Shown here piece after piece: positions 21,984 through 31,433 of a stretch of DNA of 38,104 bases. The notes beneath the pieces were generated by a model. That model was not told the origin of the DNA. It did not search any database and saw only the letters and a list, made by a program, of their open reading frames with translations. The number at the start of each line of letters is the position of its first letter. Position 1 is the stretch's first letter. A program made the position numbers and the translations under genes. This DNA is from Bacteroidota bacterium (GTDB lineage: Bacteria; Bacteroidota; Bacteroidia; Chitinophagales; Chitinophagaceae). The stretch is from contig JAKQKY010000030.1 of the NCBI GenBank assembly GCA_029560415.1, positions 1-38,104 on the forward strand, given 5' to 3'.

Positions 21984-23438
21984 TTAGTGGTGTGCGTGTT
22001 CTACTTCTTCAATATAGAATTTCTCAGAATCTGCTTTTTCAATATCGGTCATCTTCACTTTATAATTTTCTCCACTTGTTTTCAAAATAGATTTGATCTC
22101 TGCCACCGCAATAACAGGGAAGTATTTTGCAAACAGGAAGAAGCAGGTGAAGAACAAACCGAATGTACCGAGGTAGAATCCGATTTCGTAAATGCTCGGG
22201 CTGTAATATGTACTCCAGCTCGATGGAAGGAAATCCCTGTATACTGAAGTTACAATGATCACAAAACGCTCGTACCACATACCAATGTTCACGATAATGC
22301 TCATGAAGAAAGTAACCGCGATATTCCTTCTAAGTTTCCTGCTCCAGAACAACTGTGGCGATACCACGTTACAGAACATCATCAACCAGTAGCTCCATCC
22401 ATATGGACTAAACAGGTTTGCCCTGTTCTGGCTGAATGCATACCATTCGTATGGATTTTGTCCGTACCAGGCAATGAACAACTCAGTAAGATATGCGCAA
22501 CCCACAATACTACCCGTGAGTACGATTACTTTATTCATCGCTTCAATATGACCCAGCGTGATATAATCCTGCAGACCCATCACTTTACGAACAACGATCA
22601 ACAGGGTTTGCACCATGGCGAAACCACTAAAAATGGCGCCCGCAACGAAGTAAGGAGGGAAGATGGTCGTATGCCAACCTGGAACGATAGACGTTGCGAA
22701 GTCAAAAGATACGATCGTGTGAACCGAAAGTACAAGTGGTGTACTCAAACCGGCCAGTACCAGTGATAAAGATTCATGGCGCTGCCAGTGTTTGGTACTA
22801 CCTGTCCAGCCGAAAGAAGCAATACCATATAATAATTTACGCAATTTGGTTTTGGCCCTATCCCTTACCGTTGCCAGATCGGGAAGTAAGCCCGAATACC
22901 AGAACAATAATGATACAGTGAAATAAGTTGAGATCGCAAATACATCCCAAAGCAATGGAGAGTTGAAGTTCACCCACAATGGTCCGCGGCTGTTTGGATA
23001 GGGTAATACAAAGAATGCCATCCAAACACGCCCCATATGCCAGATCGGGAATTGGCCGGCGCACATTACCGCAAATATCGTCATCGCTTCAGCAGCACGG
23101 TTTACACCTGTTCTCCATCCCTGGCGGAAAAGCAACAGGATCGCAGAGATCAGTGTTCCCGCGTGACCGATACCTACCCACCATACGAAGTTGGTGATAT
23201 CCCAACCCCAGCCGATGGTTTTATTAAGGTTCCACTGACCGATACCATAGGTTACCTCGCGGTAAACACTGTACACCCCAAACAACAGCAAGGCAACACT
23301 GATGTAAAATCCAATATACCAGAGCCTGCTTGGCTTCATCTCAATGGGGCGAATAATATCTTCCGTTACCTGGTGATAGTTCTTATTACCATCTACCAGC
23401 GGTTCCCTTTGTTGTGATTCGTATTTCAGTAATGACAT
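21984..23438 (-). CDS. actC: Alternative complex III subunit ActC (NrfD/PsrC-like)
   Basis: The 484-residue NrfD-family membrane protein has about ten helices and probably carries the menaquinol oxidation site facing the Fe-S arm of ActB. Visible segments include LWYIGFYISVALLLFGVYSVYREVTYGIGQWNLNKTIGWGWDITNFVWWVGIGHAGTLISAILLLFRQ (shortened here to its flanks TIGWGWDITNFVWWVGIGHA) and the later SPYGWSYWLMMFCNVVSPQLFW. Both ends are soluble; the C-terminus is acidic and His-containing (EEVEHAHH). It lies 90 nt after actB. Confidence 0.94.
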   Translation of the reverse strand: MSLLKYESQQREPLVDGNKNYHQVTEDIIRPIEMKPSRLWYIGFYISVALLLFGVYSVYREVTYGIGQWNLNKTIGWGWDITNFVWWVGIGHAGTLISAILLLFRQGWRTGVNRAAEAMTIFAVMCAGQFPIWHMGRVWMAFFVLPYPNSRGPLWVNFNSPLLWDVFAISTYFTVSLLFWYSGLLPDLATVRDRAKTKLRKLLYGIASFGWTGSTKHWQRHESLSLVLAGLSTPLVLSVHTIVSFDFATSIVPGWHTTIFPPYFVAGAIFSGFAMVQTLLIVVRKVMGLQDYITLGHIEAMNKVIVLTGSIVGCAYLTELFIAWYGQNPYEWYAFSQNRANLFSPYGWSYWLMMFCNVVSPQLFWSRKLRRNIAVTFFMSIIVNIGMWYERFVIIVTSVYRDFLPSSWSTYYSPSIYEIGFYLGTFGLFFTCFFLFAKYFPVIAVAEIKSILKTSGENYKVKMTDIEKADSEKFYIEEVEHAHH

Positions 23439-23528
23439 ATCGTTATTTAATTCAAAAGCTATAACTCAAAAGCTGTAAATCTACTCCTGGTTTTTACTTT
23501 TATTTTTTACTTATGATTGCCTTTTTTA

Positions 23529-26500
23529 TTAAGCGTGTGCTTTTTCTTCTTTCTTCGTTGCCGGCTTTTCACCATGCTCTTCTTCAACCGGACCAATATG
23601 CCTGTCGGTGTTCCTGATCTTGGCCAGGTAACTAACGTTAGGCAATACGTGCAGTTGCTCCAGCACATAGAAAGTACGGTTATCGTCTTTTCTTGCTTTT
23701 GATACTTCACTCTCCTTGTCATTCACGTTTCCAAAATGAATGGCGTTGGTTGGACAAGCCTGCATACAAGCTGTTTTTACATTGCGTACGATCGTTGGAT
23801 CCTGTTGTTTCTTAGATTCAAGTTTGCTATCCTGCAAACGTTGAACACAGAAAGAACATTTTTCGATTACGCCTCGTGCACGAACCGTAACATCAGGATT
23901 CAACACCATCCTGGTAAGATCTTCATTCATCTGGAATACCACTTCATCAAGGTCTTTGCCGCGTAATGGTTCCTGGTTATCAGCAAAGCTGTCTGAACCA
24001 GTGAAATCAAGCCAGTTGAAGCGGCGTACTTTATATGGACAGTTGTTGGCACAATACCTTGTACCGATACAACGGTTATAAGTCATCTGGTTCAACCCTT
24101 CACTGCTATGATTGGTTGCAGCCACCGGGCAAACGTTTTCGCAAGGGGCATTATCACAATGCTGGCAAAGCATGGGTTGGAATACAACATCAGGGTTCTT
24201 AACATCACCGGTAAAATAACGATCGATGCGAAGCCAATGCATTTCATGTGCACGCTGAACCTGGATCTTACCTACCACACTCACATTATTTTCTGCGGTA
24301 CAAGCCACCACGCAGGCGCTGCAACCGGTACAGGTATTCAGATCAATGCTCATACCCCATTTGATACCCGGCTTTACAAAGTCGGGATACATCGTGGCGT
24401 CTTTCCTGAAATCAGTTTTGCCGTCGGCCATTAAGATCTTTCTTTCATGCCTTGGTTCTTCGAGTACAGCTTCAGGATTTTTCCTGAAATTGGCCAGGGT
24501 TGTTTCAAATAAGATCGGCCTGCTTTCAGATGATCCATGCACCTGCGTTTGTGCTAATGGATATGCTTCGCTTGTTTTTTCAATGGTGGCTGGCGCTGAA
24601 TACAATACCGAAGTGCCATCAAAAATGGCCATAGGATATGCATTTTTACCAGCTCCTGTGGCAGCACGACCGATGCGATCCATTGTTTGGTCCTTATTGG
24701 CGCTCTGCCTGCCATATCCAAGTGCAACGGCAACGGTAGCGGAATTCAATCCCGGAAGGATCAATACCGGCAATTCAACCGAACGGCCATTTACTGTTAT
24801 TTTTACAACCGGTTTTTCCGGTGTTACTTCATAAGAATCTGCCTGGCGCTGGTTGTTCATTACATCCAGCCCGATGATTGTTTTCGCCATATCGGGGCTC
24901 ATCATCGCATAGTTATCCCAGGTTACTTTTGAAATGGGATCAGGTAATTCCTGTAACCATGGATTGTTTGCCTGGTTACCATTACCCATAGAGATTTTTT
25001 CATACAGCACCACTTCCATGGCGCCTGCTTTTACTGCGGCAATTTTACCGGCAGCTTCACCAAGTGTAGCAGCGCTATAGGTTCCTGCGGCAGCCAGGGT
25101 TTCTGTTTCAATCACCCCATCCTGCAAGGCTTTATCCCAAAGTTCAAGACTGCCCAATTTGCCTGACCAGTATGATTTGATATAATTTTCATATGCATCA
25201 GCAGAATTATTTACCGGGGCTGATAACGTTACTTTAGCTGTAGAGTCATTTGGAGCAACAGCTGTTACTGCAGTTGCCTGTCCGCCAATCCATTTGATCA
25301 GGGAAGTCTGGAACGCCCTTGTTTTAAACAATGGGCTGATTACCGGTTGCAGCAAGCTGATAAAACCCGACTTCGGTTCTGCATCACCCCAGCTTTCGAG
25401 CCAATGGTGTGAAGGAAGAATATATTTACATGCTTCCGTGGTTTCATCCATGGTTGCATTAAAAGAAACACTTAAAGGCAGTTTAGATAATGCATCGGTA
25501 AATTTCTTGCTGTCGTAGTAAGAATAAGCCGGGTTGCAATCATAAACCAATAAACCGCCAACGGTACCTGCACTCATGTCGGCAACCAGTTTGGCCATAT
25601 CAGCATCTATCCCTTTACGGTAGTTTGATGTAACTGCCCAGTTAATAGTAGCTCCATTTGCACCGATCAGTTCATTGATGGCATTCACTACAACCTGTAC
25701 ATTCACATCGTTGCTGCCACAAACCACCAGTGCCGAACCTTTGCTGGCTGTTAATTGAGCGGCAGCCAGTTCAATTCCTTTGGCAAGTTTTGCGTCATTG
25801 ATAGATGGGGCTGGAACAGATCCTCCCAGTTTTGCCAATAAAGCCAGGGCAATCAACCCTGTTTCTGATGGCTTGTGTGTAAACCTGTCATCGGCATTGC
25901 TACCGGTGAGGCTTAACATACTTTCAAAATGAATATGACGACTCAATGAAGGATTTTCTCCATTGATCTTACGATTTTTTGCGTATTGGTGACTAAATTC
26001 TACCGGGCTTATCCAGGTTCCCAAAAAGTCGGCGCTGAGGCTGACAATGGTTTGGGCCTTATCAAAATGATAAGATGGAAGGGCTCTTTTACCATAACAT
26101 GCTTCGTTGGCCATTAGCATTCCGCTGTAACTGATAGCGTCATACTGCACGTGCCTGCTGCCTGGGTATTTGGCCAGGAAATCATTGATGATCTGCAGGG
26201 TTGACGGCGAGTTAATGGTTGAAGTGAGCAATACAATGGAACGGCCGCCGAGATTGGCAATGGCGCCTGAAACCATGTTATCGAAAGCATCAAATGTGCT
26301 TACTTCTTTATAGGAAGTTCCGTCTTTCTGTAAAGGATGACGAAGCCTGGTGGTATCATACAGGTCGAGTACAGAAGCCTGTGAACGTGCGCTGGTACCG
26401 CCTTTTGTTATAGTTGACAGTTCATTTCCTTCTATCTTAATGGGTCGGCCTTCTCTTTGTTTTACCACTACGCTGATCGCATCTCCACCATTTACATAGG

Positions 26501-26786
26501 TTGAAGCGTAATAATTTGAAACGCCCGGGATCACATTATCGGGCTTCTGTAAATATGGAACTGCTTTGCGTACCGGCATTTCACAACTGGCTGCCAGGGC
26601 TGCCGCTGCGGTACTAAATCCCAGATATTTTAAAAAGTCCCTGCGGGCCGTTTTTCCTTCCAACAAGCCTTCATCGGCCATGTCTTCCAATGGAAGCAAT
26701 TCTTCTTTGAACTCCTGCCCGGCTGATTGCGTATAAGCATCAGACTGATTCAGTTCACCAAAATTCTGCCAGTACTTTTTTTCCAT
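23529..26786 (-). CDS. actB: Alternative complex III subunit ActB (molybdopterin-like domain fused to Fe-S protein)
   Basis: I place the start at the ATG at 26784-26786 (MEKKYWQNFGEL), giving 1085 residues; an ATG 22 codons upstream in the same frame adds no family-like sequence. A variant twin-arginine signal, RRDFLKYLGF at 48-57, precedes a hydrophobic stretch ending ASC. Residues about 75-790 resemble molybdopterin oxidoreductases (in characterised ACIII this part binds no molybdenum). Residues about 800-1040 are a ferredoxin domain with four Cys clusters: CTGCSACVVAC, CQHCDNAPCENVCP, CIGTRYCANNCP and CSFC with ACMQACP. They form the wire from the quinol site to the ActA hemes. It lies 81 nt after actA. 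Confidence 0.96.
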   Translation of the reverse strand: MEKKYWQNFGELNQSDAYTQSAGQEFKEELLPLEDMADEGLLEGKTARRDFLKYLGFSTAAAALAASCEMPVRKAVPYLQKPDNVIPGVSNYYASTYVNGGDAISVVVKQREGRPIKIEGNELSTITKGGTSARSQASVLDLYDTTRLRHPLQKDGTSYKEVSTFDAFDNMVSGAIANLGGRSIVLLTSTINSPSTLQIINDFLAKYPGSRHVQYDAISYSGMLMANEACYGKRALPSYHFDKAQTIVSLSADFLGTWISPVEFSHQYAKNRKINGENPSLSRHIHFESMLSLTGSNADDRFTHKPSETGLIALALLAKLGGSVPAPSINDAKLAKGIELAAAQLTASKGSALVVCGSNDVNVQVVVNAINELIGANGATINWAVTSNYRKGIDADMAKLVADMSAGTVGGLLVYDCNPAYSYYDSKKFTDALSKLPLSVSFNATMDETTEACKYILPSHHWLESWGDAEPKSGFISLLQPVISPLFKTRAFQTSLIKWIGGQATAVTAVAPNDSTAKVTLSAPVNNSADAYENYIKSYWSGKLGSLELWDKALQDGVIETETLAAAGTYSAATLGEAAGKIAAVKAGAMEVVLYEKISMGNGNQANNPWLQELPDPISKVTWDNYAMMSPDMAKTIIGLDVMNNQRQADSYEVTPEKPVVKITVNGRSVELPVLILPGLNSATVAVALGYGRQSANKDQTMDRIGRAATGAGKNAYPMAIFDGTSVLYSAPATIEKTSEAYPLAQTQVHGSSESRPILFETTLANFRKNPEAVLEEPRHERKILMADGKTDFRKDATMYPDFVKPGIKWGMSIDLNTCTGCSACVVACTAENNVSVVGKIQVQRAHEMHWLRIDRYFTGDVKNPDVVFQPMLCQHCDNAPCENVCPVAATNHSSEGLNQMTYNRCIGTRYCANNCPYKVRRFNWLDFTGSDSFADNQEPLRGKDLDEVVFQMNEDLTRMVLNPDVTVRARGVIEKCSFCVQRLQDSKLESKKQQDPTIVRNVKTACMQACPTNAIHFGNVNDKESEVSKARKDDNRTFYVLEQLHVLPNVSYLAKIRNTDRHIGPVEEEHGEKPATKKEEKAHA

Positions 26787-26867
26787 ATTACAATTTGAAA
26801 ATTCTAAAATTTGAATGTTTGATCCGAACGATCCGGAATCCGCATGCCCCAAAGGGCTTACTCCTGA

Positions 26868-28139
26868 TTAATAGTGACATTTCTGACACTCTGTTCCACC
26901 GATGCTTTCTACGGTTACGCTGTCCATCTTATGATTTTTAAGGTCATTATGGAATTTCTCGTAGATGCTGTAAAACTTGTTTCCTTCACCGGTTTCTTTA
27001 TTATAAAAATCAACTTTTGTTTCGCGGTGACAATTGATACACCAGCCCATGCTCAGGTCAGTGAACTGGTAAACTTCCGGCATTTCCTGGATGTTGCCAT
27101 GACAGGTCTGGCATTGTTGTTTACCCACTTTAATATGCTGACTGTGGTTGAAATAAACGTGGTCGGGAAGATTATGAATTTTTACCCACTCAATTGGCTT
27201 TGCGCCATCTGGCACGCCATCTTTGTTGTTATCTGGGTTATATTGTTTGGTATCAGCATTCCAACCTGCATAACTATATAATTTCTGGATTTCTGCGGTA
27301 CCATTTACTGCAGTTCCATCTTCTTTCACGATCGGGTCACCTTTGTATTCTTTAATGGCCATGTGACAGTTCATACAAACATTTACCGAAGGAATGCTCG
27401 CTTGTTTACTGTCCTGTGCACCGCCATGGCAATACAGGCAACTGATCTGGTTGGTACCTGCGTGAACCTTATGAGAATAATAAATAGGCTGTTCTGGTTG
27501 ATAATTTTTCATACGGCCCAAACCAATGGCCCCGCTGATGGTATAGTATCCTCCTAAAGCGAAAAGGACCAAAATACCTGTCATTAAATAGGTTTTGTTG
27601 CGATAGAAAGGAACCGGTTCGCCACGCAATACACCTTCTTTTTCATCGGTAAGTTTGCGCAGGTTGCTGTTTACCTGTAATAATATAAAGGCCACCAGGG
27701 CTAATACCAGGGTGAGTATTCCAAACAGTAGAGAGTTGTCGGTTGCGGGAGCTGCACCGCCAGCAGTTTCGGGTCCTTTAGCGGGTGGTGTATAATCATC
27801 CACATATTTCATGATCGCATCAACTTCTTCTTTCTTCAATTGAGCAAAGCCGGTCATGATGGTTGGTTTCCACTTGTCTTTCAACGCTTTAGCGTATGTA
27901 TCGTTCTGTCCGGCCGGATTCGCAATCCATGCATAAAGCCATTCCGGAGAAGGAACTCTTGTGCTCCATCCCTTCAGGGCCGGGCCTGTATAGTCGGCAT
28001 CAGGTTTATGACAGTTGGCGCAATTTGCTTTAAATAGCGCTTCCCCATCCTGGGCTTCGACATTATTATTTAAAGAAACAAGTAGAACTAAAAGGAGACT
28101 TGCAAAAACTTTGTTAATGATTTTTCTATAGCGACTCAT
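26868..28139 (-). CDS. actA: Alternative complex III multiheme cytochrome c ActA
   Basis: The 423-residue protein starts with a signal peptide (KVFASLLLVLLVSLNNNVEA). Six CxxCH motifs are visible. CANCH at 40-44 belongs to an N-terminal cytochrome c domain (about 30-118). The pentaheme domain has CLYCH (near 233), CMNCH (near 253), CQTCH (near 345), CINCH (near 366) and CQKCH, one residue short of the C-terminus. Two membrane helices (LLFGILTLVLALVAFILLQV and YLMTGILVLFALGGYYTISG) separate the two parts. ActA takes electrons from the ActB Fe-S chain. It is the first gene of the operon, behind the promoter at 28183-28215. Confidence 0.95.
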   Translation of the reverse strand: MSRYRKIINKVFASLLLVLLVSLNNNVEAQDGEALFKANCANCHKPDADYTGPALKGWSTRVPSPEWLYAWIANPAGQNDTYAKALKDKWKPTIMTGFAQLKKEEVDAIMKYVDDYTPPAKGPETAGGAAPATDNSLLFGILTLVLALVAFILLQVNSNLRKLTDEKEGVLRGEPVPFYRNKTYLMTGILVLFALGGYYTISGAIGLGRMKNYQPEQPIYYSHKVHAGTNQISCLYCHGGAQDSKQASIPSVNVCMNCHMAIKEYKGDPIVKEDGTAVNGTAEIQKLYSYAGWNADTKQYNPDNNKDGVPDGAKPIEWVKIHNLPDHVYFNHSQHIKVGKQQCQTCHGNIQEMPEVYQFTDLSMGWCINCHRETKVDFYNKETGEGNKFYSIYEKFHNDLKNHKMDSVTVESIGGTECQKCHY

Positions 28140-28182
28140 ACAGTTATCGGGGCTAATGTGGAAAAAAATCCTGGTTTGAGTG

Positions 28183-28218
28183 CAAAAATAAGGTAGGATG
28201 TTGACATAATATCAACAT
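28183..28218 (-). promoter_or_regulatory. act operon promoter with operator-like inverted repeat
   Basis: On the minus strand the -7 box TATTTTTG (plus 28183-28190) and a TTG -33 (plus 28213-28215) are separated by 22 nt. A perfect inverted repeat ATGTTGA-N7-TCAACAT at 28198-28218 overlaps the -33 element. Initiation would be near 28176, giving a leader of about 35 nt. The repeat resembles Crp/Fnr-family sites but its spacing is one base longer than the FNR consensus. Confidence 0.6.
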
Positions 28219-28372
28219 TTGAAAAATTTTTTTTTCCTTATCTGACGTGTATTTCAAGGGTTTGTGACGTGTTTTGTATAACAATTGTCATGTATTTGTA
28301 AACGATTCCTTAACTTTTTTTTGGCAAAAAAAATTCGGCTTTTTATCACAATGTTTTCTGCATTTTTGCAGC

Positions 28373-29254
28373 ATGTTTAAAAAATTACAGGGCAAGTGGA
28401 AAGTGAACGGGTGGAATTTGTTGCTCATCATATCAACATTTGCATTGGGAGGAAGTCTTTGCGGAATCGTAGGCAGAAAATTATTAATGCTTTCCGGAAT
28501 TGAAAAAGGGGTCGGTTGGTTCATACTATATATAATAGTGGTAACCCTCTTATGGCCTGTTTCTGTTTTATTGGTTAGTGTTCCACTTGGACAGTTTAGT
28601 TTTTTTAAGCGATATATTTCCCGGATCTGGCATAAGATGAAAGGAGATAAAACGGTTATGGGGTCCAATCAAGAGCTAACTAACATAGCCATTTTTGCAA
28701 GCGGTGCCGGCAGCAATGCAAAAAATATCATAACTCATTTTAAAAATAACCCGGGCATAAACATTGCGCTCATCGTTTGCAATAACCCTGTTGCTGGTGT
28801 GATCGGCATTGCCAAAGAAAATGGGATCGAGTTGCTTATGATCAATAAGGCCTCCCTTTCTGTACAGGGCGAATGCCTTTCTGTACTAACGAAAAAGAAC
28901 ATCAACCTGGTGGTGCTGGCAGGGTTTTTATGGAAACTTCCTCCTGCTATCATTGAGGCATATCCTAAAAAAATAATTAATATTCATCCTGCTTTATTGC
29001 CCGCTTATGGCGGAAAAGGCATGTATGGAAAGCACGTGCACGAAGCCGTTATAGCCAACCGGGAAACCGAAAGCGGTATCAGTATACATTATGCCGATGA
29101 GTTGTATGATCATGGGGAGATCATCTTCCAGGCCAGGTGCCCGGTAACCCCAACCGATACCCCTGAATCCCTTGCAGGAAAAATTCACCAGCTCGAACAG
29201 GATCATTATCCCGCCGTTATTGAATCTGTTTTAAAAAAGCAAAATCCACGTTAA
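28373..29254 (+). CDS. purN: DUF6787-like membrane domain fused to phosphoribosylglycinamide formyltransferase
   Basis: One uninterrupted 293-codon frame encodes two parts. Residues 1-95 are a small membrane protein (MFKKLQGKWKVNGWNLLLII... to ...FKRYISRIWHKM) with two helices, like the Bacteroidota DUF6787 family. Residues about 96-293 are a complete GAR transformylase: IAIFASGAGSNAKNI (phosphate loop), the catalytic N203-I-H205 in NIHPALLPAYGGKG, and D246 in ELYDHGEIIFQA. It transfers formyl from 10-formyl-THF in purine synthesis. An internal ATG at 28658 preceded by AAAGGAG (28640-28646) could also give free PurN. The start at 28373 lies one base after a small hairpin, CTGCA-TTTT-TGCAG. 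The frame is open 33 codons further upstream, but that part does not look like protein. Confidence 0.85.
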   Translation: MFKKLQGKWKVNGWNLLLIISTFALGGSLCGIVGRKLLMLSGIEKGVGWFILYIIVVTLLWPVSVLLVSVPLGQFSFFKRYISRIWHKMKGDKTVMGSNQELTNIAIFASGAGSNAKNIITHFKNNPGINIALIVCNNPVAGVIGIAKENGIELLMINKASLSVQGECLSVLTKKNINLVVLAGFLWKLPPAIIEAYPKKIINIHPALLPAYGGKGMYGKHVHEAVIANRETESGISIHYADELYDHGEIIFQARCPVTPTDTPESLAGKIHQLEQDHYPAVIESVLKKQNPR

Positions 29255-29323
29255 ATAGCGTTTGCATACCCGGCGATGTAGGATTTGTTAATTAATATTA
29301 CAAACATTTAACCATTACTTCAT

Positions 29324-30082
29324 TTGCGCAAACTCTTCTTTTTGCTGTTTTCCTTTGCATTTTCAATAGGGCTGCGTGCACAGGTTTCAGTTAGTGGAAC
29401 TGTTTATGATATCAGCAAGATCAATTATGTAGAAAATGTCAGGGTCGTGAGTACTTCGGGCGTGTTTACCATCAGCGATAGTATGGGCCGGTATACGATC
29501 ATCGTTAACCCGGAAGATTCCCTCACTTTTCATTACAATAACAAACCCACGCAAAAATTTGCCGTGTCGGCCATGTCGGATCCCAGTCATTTTAATATTT
29601 CTTTGAGAATTCCTGTTAAAGGAAAATATAGTTTATTGAACGATGTGACCGTTTTTTCAAAATCGTATCGCCAGGATTCACTGGAAAACCGGCAGGCATA
29701 TGCAGATATATATGATTATACAAAGCCCGGCGTTCGTTCTTCTATTTCGCCATCGGGAGCAACAGGAGCAGACCTCAATGAATTGATCAATGTATTCCGG
29801 TTCAAACGAAATAAAAGAATCAAGGCCTTTCAGCGAAGGCTTGAACTGCAGGAACAGGAAAAATATGTGAATTACCGTTTCAGCAAAGTATTTGTAAAAC
29901 GGATCACCGGATTACAAAGTCCCCAGCTGGATAGCTTCCTGGTTTGGTATCGCCCCGACTATGAGTTTGCACGCAACAGCGACGAGCTCGCTTTTAATCA
30001 ATATATTTTAAATGCCTACTACCAGTTCCAGAAATGGCAACCCGTTTCCCCGGCCAGGAAAGCAGATGAAACAACTCCATAA
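29324..30082 (+). CDS. Secreted protein with carboxypeptidase-regulatory-like domain
   Basis: The 252-residue protein begins with a clear signal peptide (MRKLFFLLFSFAFSIGLRAQ). The start codon is TTG at 29324; no ATG lies nearby in frame and the signal peptide follows directly. Residues about 21-100 (VSVSGTVYD...VENVRVVSTSGVFTISDSMGRYTI) match the beta-sandwich regulatory domain common in Bacteroidota envelope proteins. The rest is helical and basic, with FRFKRNKRIKAFQRRLELQEQ near 160-180. It ends without a T9SS domain, so it may stay periplasmic. No enzyme motif is visible. It lies 69 nt after the purN fusion. Confidence 0.82.
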   Translation: MRKLFFLLFSFAFSIGLRAQVSVSGTVYDISKINYVENVRVVSTSGVFTISDSMGRYTIIVNPEDSLTFHYNNKPTQKFAVSAMSDPSHFNISLRIPVKGKYSLLNDVTVFSKSYRQDSLENRQAYADIYDYTKPGVRSSISPSGATGADLNELINVFRFKRNKRIKAFQRRLELQEQEKYVNYRFSKVFVKRITGLQSPQLDSFLVWYRPDYEFARNSDELAFNQYILNAYYQFQKWQPVSPARKADETTP

Positions 30083-30083
30083 C

Positions 30084-30113
30084 TTGGATTAATTGAAAAA
30101 TGTAGTTAGTTTG
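30084..30113 (+). promoter_or_regulatory. Promoter of the DUF418 gene
   Basis: TTG at 30084-30086 is 20 nt from TAGTTTG at 30107-30113, which lacks one base of TAnnTTTG. Initiation near 30120 would leave a leader of about 10 nt before the ATG at 30131. Confidence 0.35.
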
Positions 30114-30130
30114 TTTGGAAATTGCTTTTT

Positions 30131-31390
30131 ATGCAAACTATAACGCCGGTAAAGAATGCCGACAGGGAGATGTTCATGGATATACTCAGGGGATTTGCCA
30201 TTTTGGGCATCTTCATTGCAAACCTGAATTTTCTGTCCTTATACAATTCCGAAAAAGTTTCCCTCGGCTATCATTATGCGTTCGACAGCCAGGTGACTTT
30301 TCTGCAGGCTATGTTCATTGAAGGTAAATTCTATTCCATTTTCAGTTTATTATTTGGATGGGGCATGGCCCTGCAAATGCAAAAAGTAAAACAGCCTGAA
30401 TTGAACCCAACGGTATTGGTTAAACGCCGTTTATGGGGAATGCTTTTGTTTGGATTATTACACCTGCTACTTTTATGGACCGGCGACATTGTTGCCTTTT
30501 ACGCTATGCTGGGTTTCGTATTACTGCTTTTCAGGAATATGCCCGACAGGAAATTACTTTTCTGGGGCGTTGTACTCATTCTTTCGCCTATTCTCATATA
30601 CTTTTTAAAAATGAAATTCATTTGGCTTAATGCCCCGGCGGGTATCCTGTTCGAAACAGGTAAATATGTAAATGAACACCTGAACCATGTAGAAGCCAAC
30701 GGGCCTGGAAAGGCGCTGCGAAATACCGGTTCCTGGATCGACATCTGGAAAATGAATATCTCCGGAGGTTTTTTCAGGTATGCCTACCTGTTTTTTGTAA
30801 GTCGTATATCAAAGGTTTTGGGCATGTTCCTTATTGGATATTATGTTGGCAGAAACGGTAACTACAAAAAAATACTGCAGAATAAAAATTTGCTTCTAAG
30901 GATCGCCGTTAGTGGTTTCATTATCGGCTTGCCTGCCAATTATTTCCTGGCACATTATATGGAGCATGAAGATGATTACTTCGATCTTAAAATGAATGGA
31001 TTTTATCAAACAGTTGCGTATGCACTGGGTGTGGTGCCACTTGCCATGGCATATGCATCATCCATGGCTTTAGTGTACAGGTCGGGAGCCGGTAAAAAAA
31101 TACTGCGCCTGCTGCAGCCTGTTGGCAAAATGGCTTTCAGCAATTACCTCATGCACAGCATGATCAGCATCCTGGTATTTTATGGCGTTGGTTTCGGTTT
31201 TGGTGGCCAGCTGGGCCCAACGGCCTGGACCATTTTTGCCCTGGGTGTTTTCTGCTTCCAGGTATTTTTTAGTTATGCATGGCTGAAGGTTTTCAATTTC
31301 GGTCCCATAGAATGGGTATGGCGCAGCCTTACATACCGGCAATGGCAACCGATGAGAAAACAGTCGGTTTCCCAGGAACCGTCAGCGTAG
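30131..31390 (+). CDS. DUF418 (YeiB-like) membrane protein
   Basis: The 419-residue polytopic protein opens with DREMFMDILRGFAILGIFIANL, the hallmark start of the DUF418/YeiB family. The C-terminal DUF418 part runs from about 230, including GKKILRLLQPVGKMAFSNYLMHSMISILVFYGVGFG and the closing FNFGPIEWVWRSLTYRQWQPM. About nine to ten helices are present. The family is loosely related to membrane acyltransferases, and some members affect envelope properties, but the substrate is unknown. I chose the ATG at 30131; a TTG three codons upstream adds nothing. Confidence 0.88.
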   Translation: MQTITPVKNADREMFMDILRGFAILGIFIANLNFLSLYNSEKVSLGYHYAFDSQVTFLQAMFIEGKFYSIFSLLFGWGMALQMQKVKQPELNPTVLVKRRLWGMLLFGLLHLLLLWTGDIVAFYAMLGFVLLLFRNMPDRKLLFWGVVLILSPILIYFLKMKFIWLNAPAGILFETGKYVNEHLNHVEANGPGKALRNTGSWIDIWKMNISGGFFRYAYLFFVSRISKVLGMFLIGYYVGRNGNYKKILQNKNLLLRIAVSGFIIGLPANYFLAHYMEHEDDYFDLKMNGFYQTVAYALGVVPLAMAYASSMALVYRSGAGKKILRLLQPVGKMAFSNYLMHSMISILVFYGVGFGFGGQLGPTAWTIFALGVFCFQVFFSYAWLKVFNFGPIEWVWRSLTYRQWQPMRKQSVSQEPSA

Positions 31391-31433
31391 ATCTTATAAC
31401 ATTTCCTTACCAGCAGGTTGCAGGCTTTTTAAA

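Noticed and set aside
26787..26852. N-terminal extension of ActB
   Set aside because: The 22 extra residues include DNA resembling a leader and give no family similarity; MEKKYWQNFGEL is the natural start.
28201..28215. Canonical FNR box upstream of actA
   Set aside because: The TTGA and TCAA arms are 7 nt apart; the FNR consensus has 6, so I call it only operator-like.
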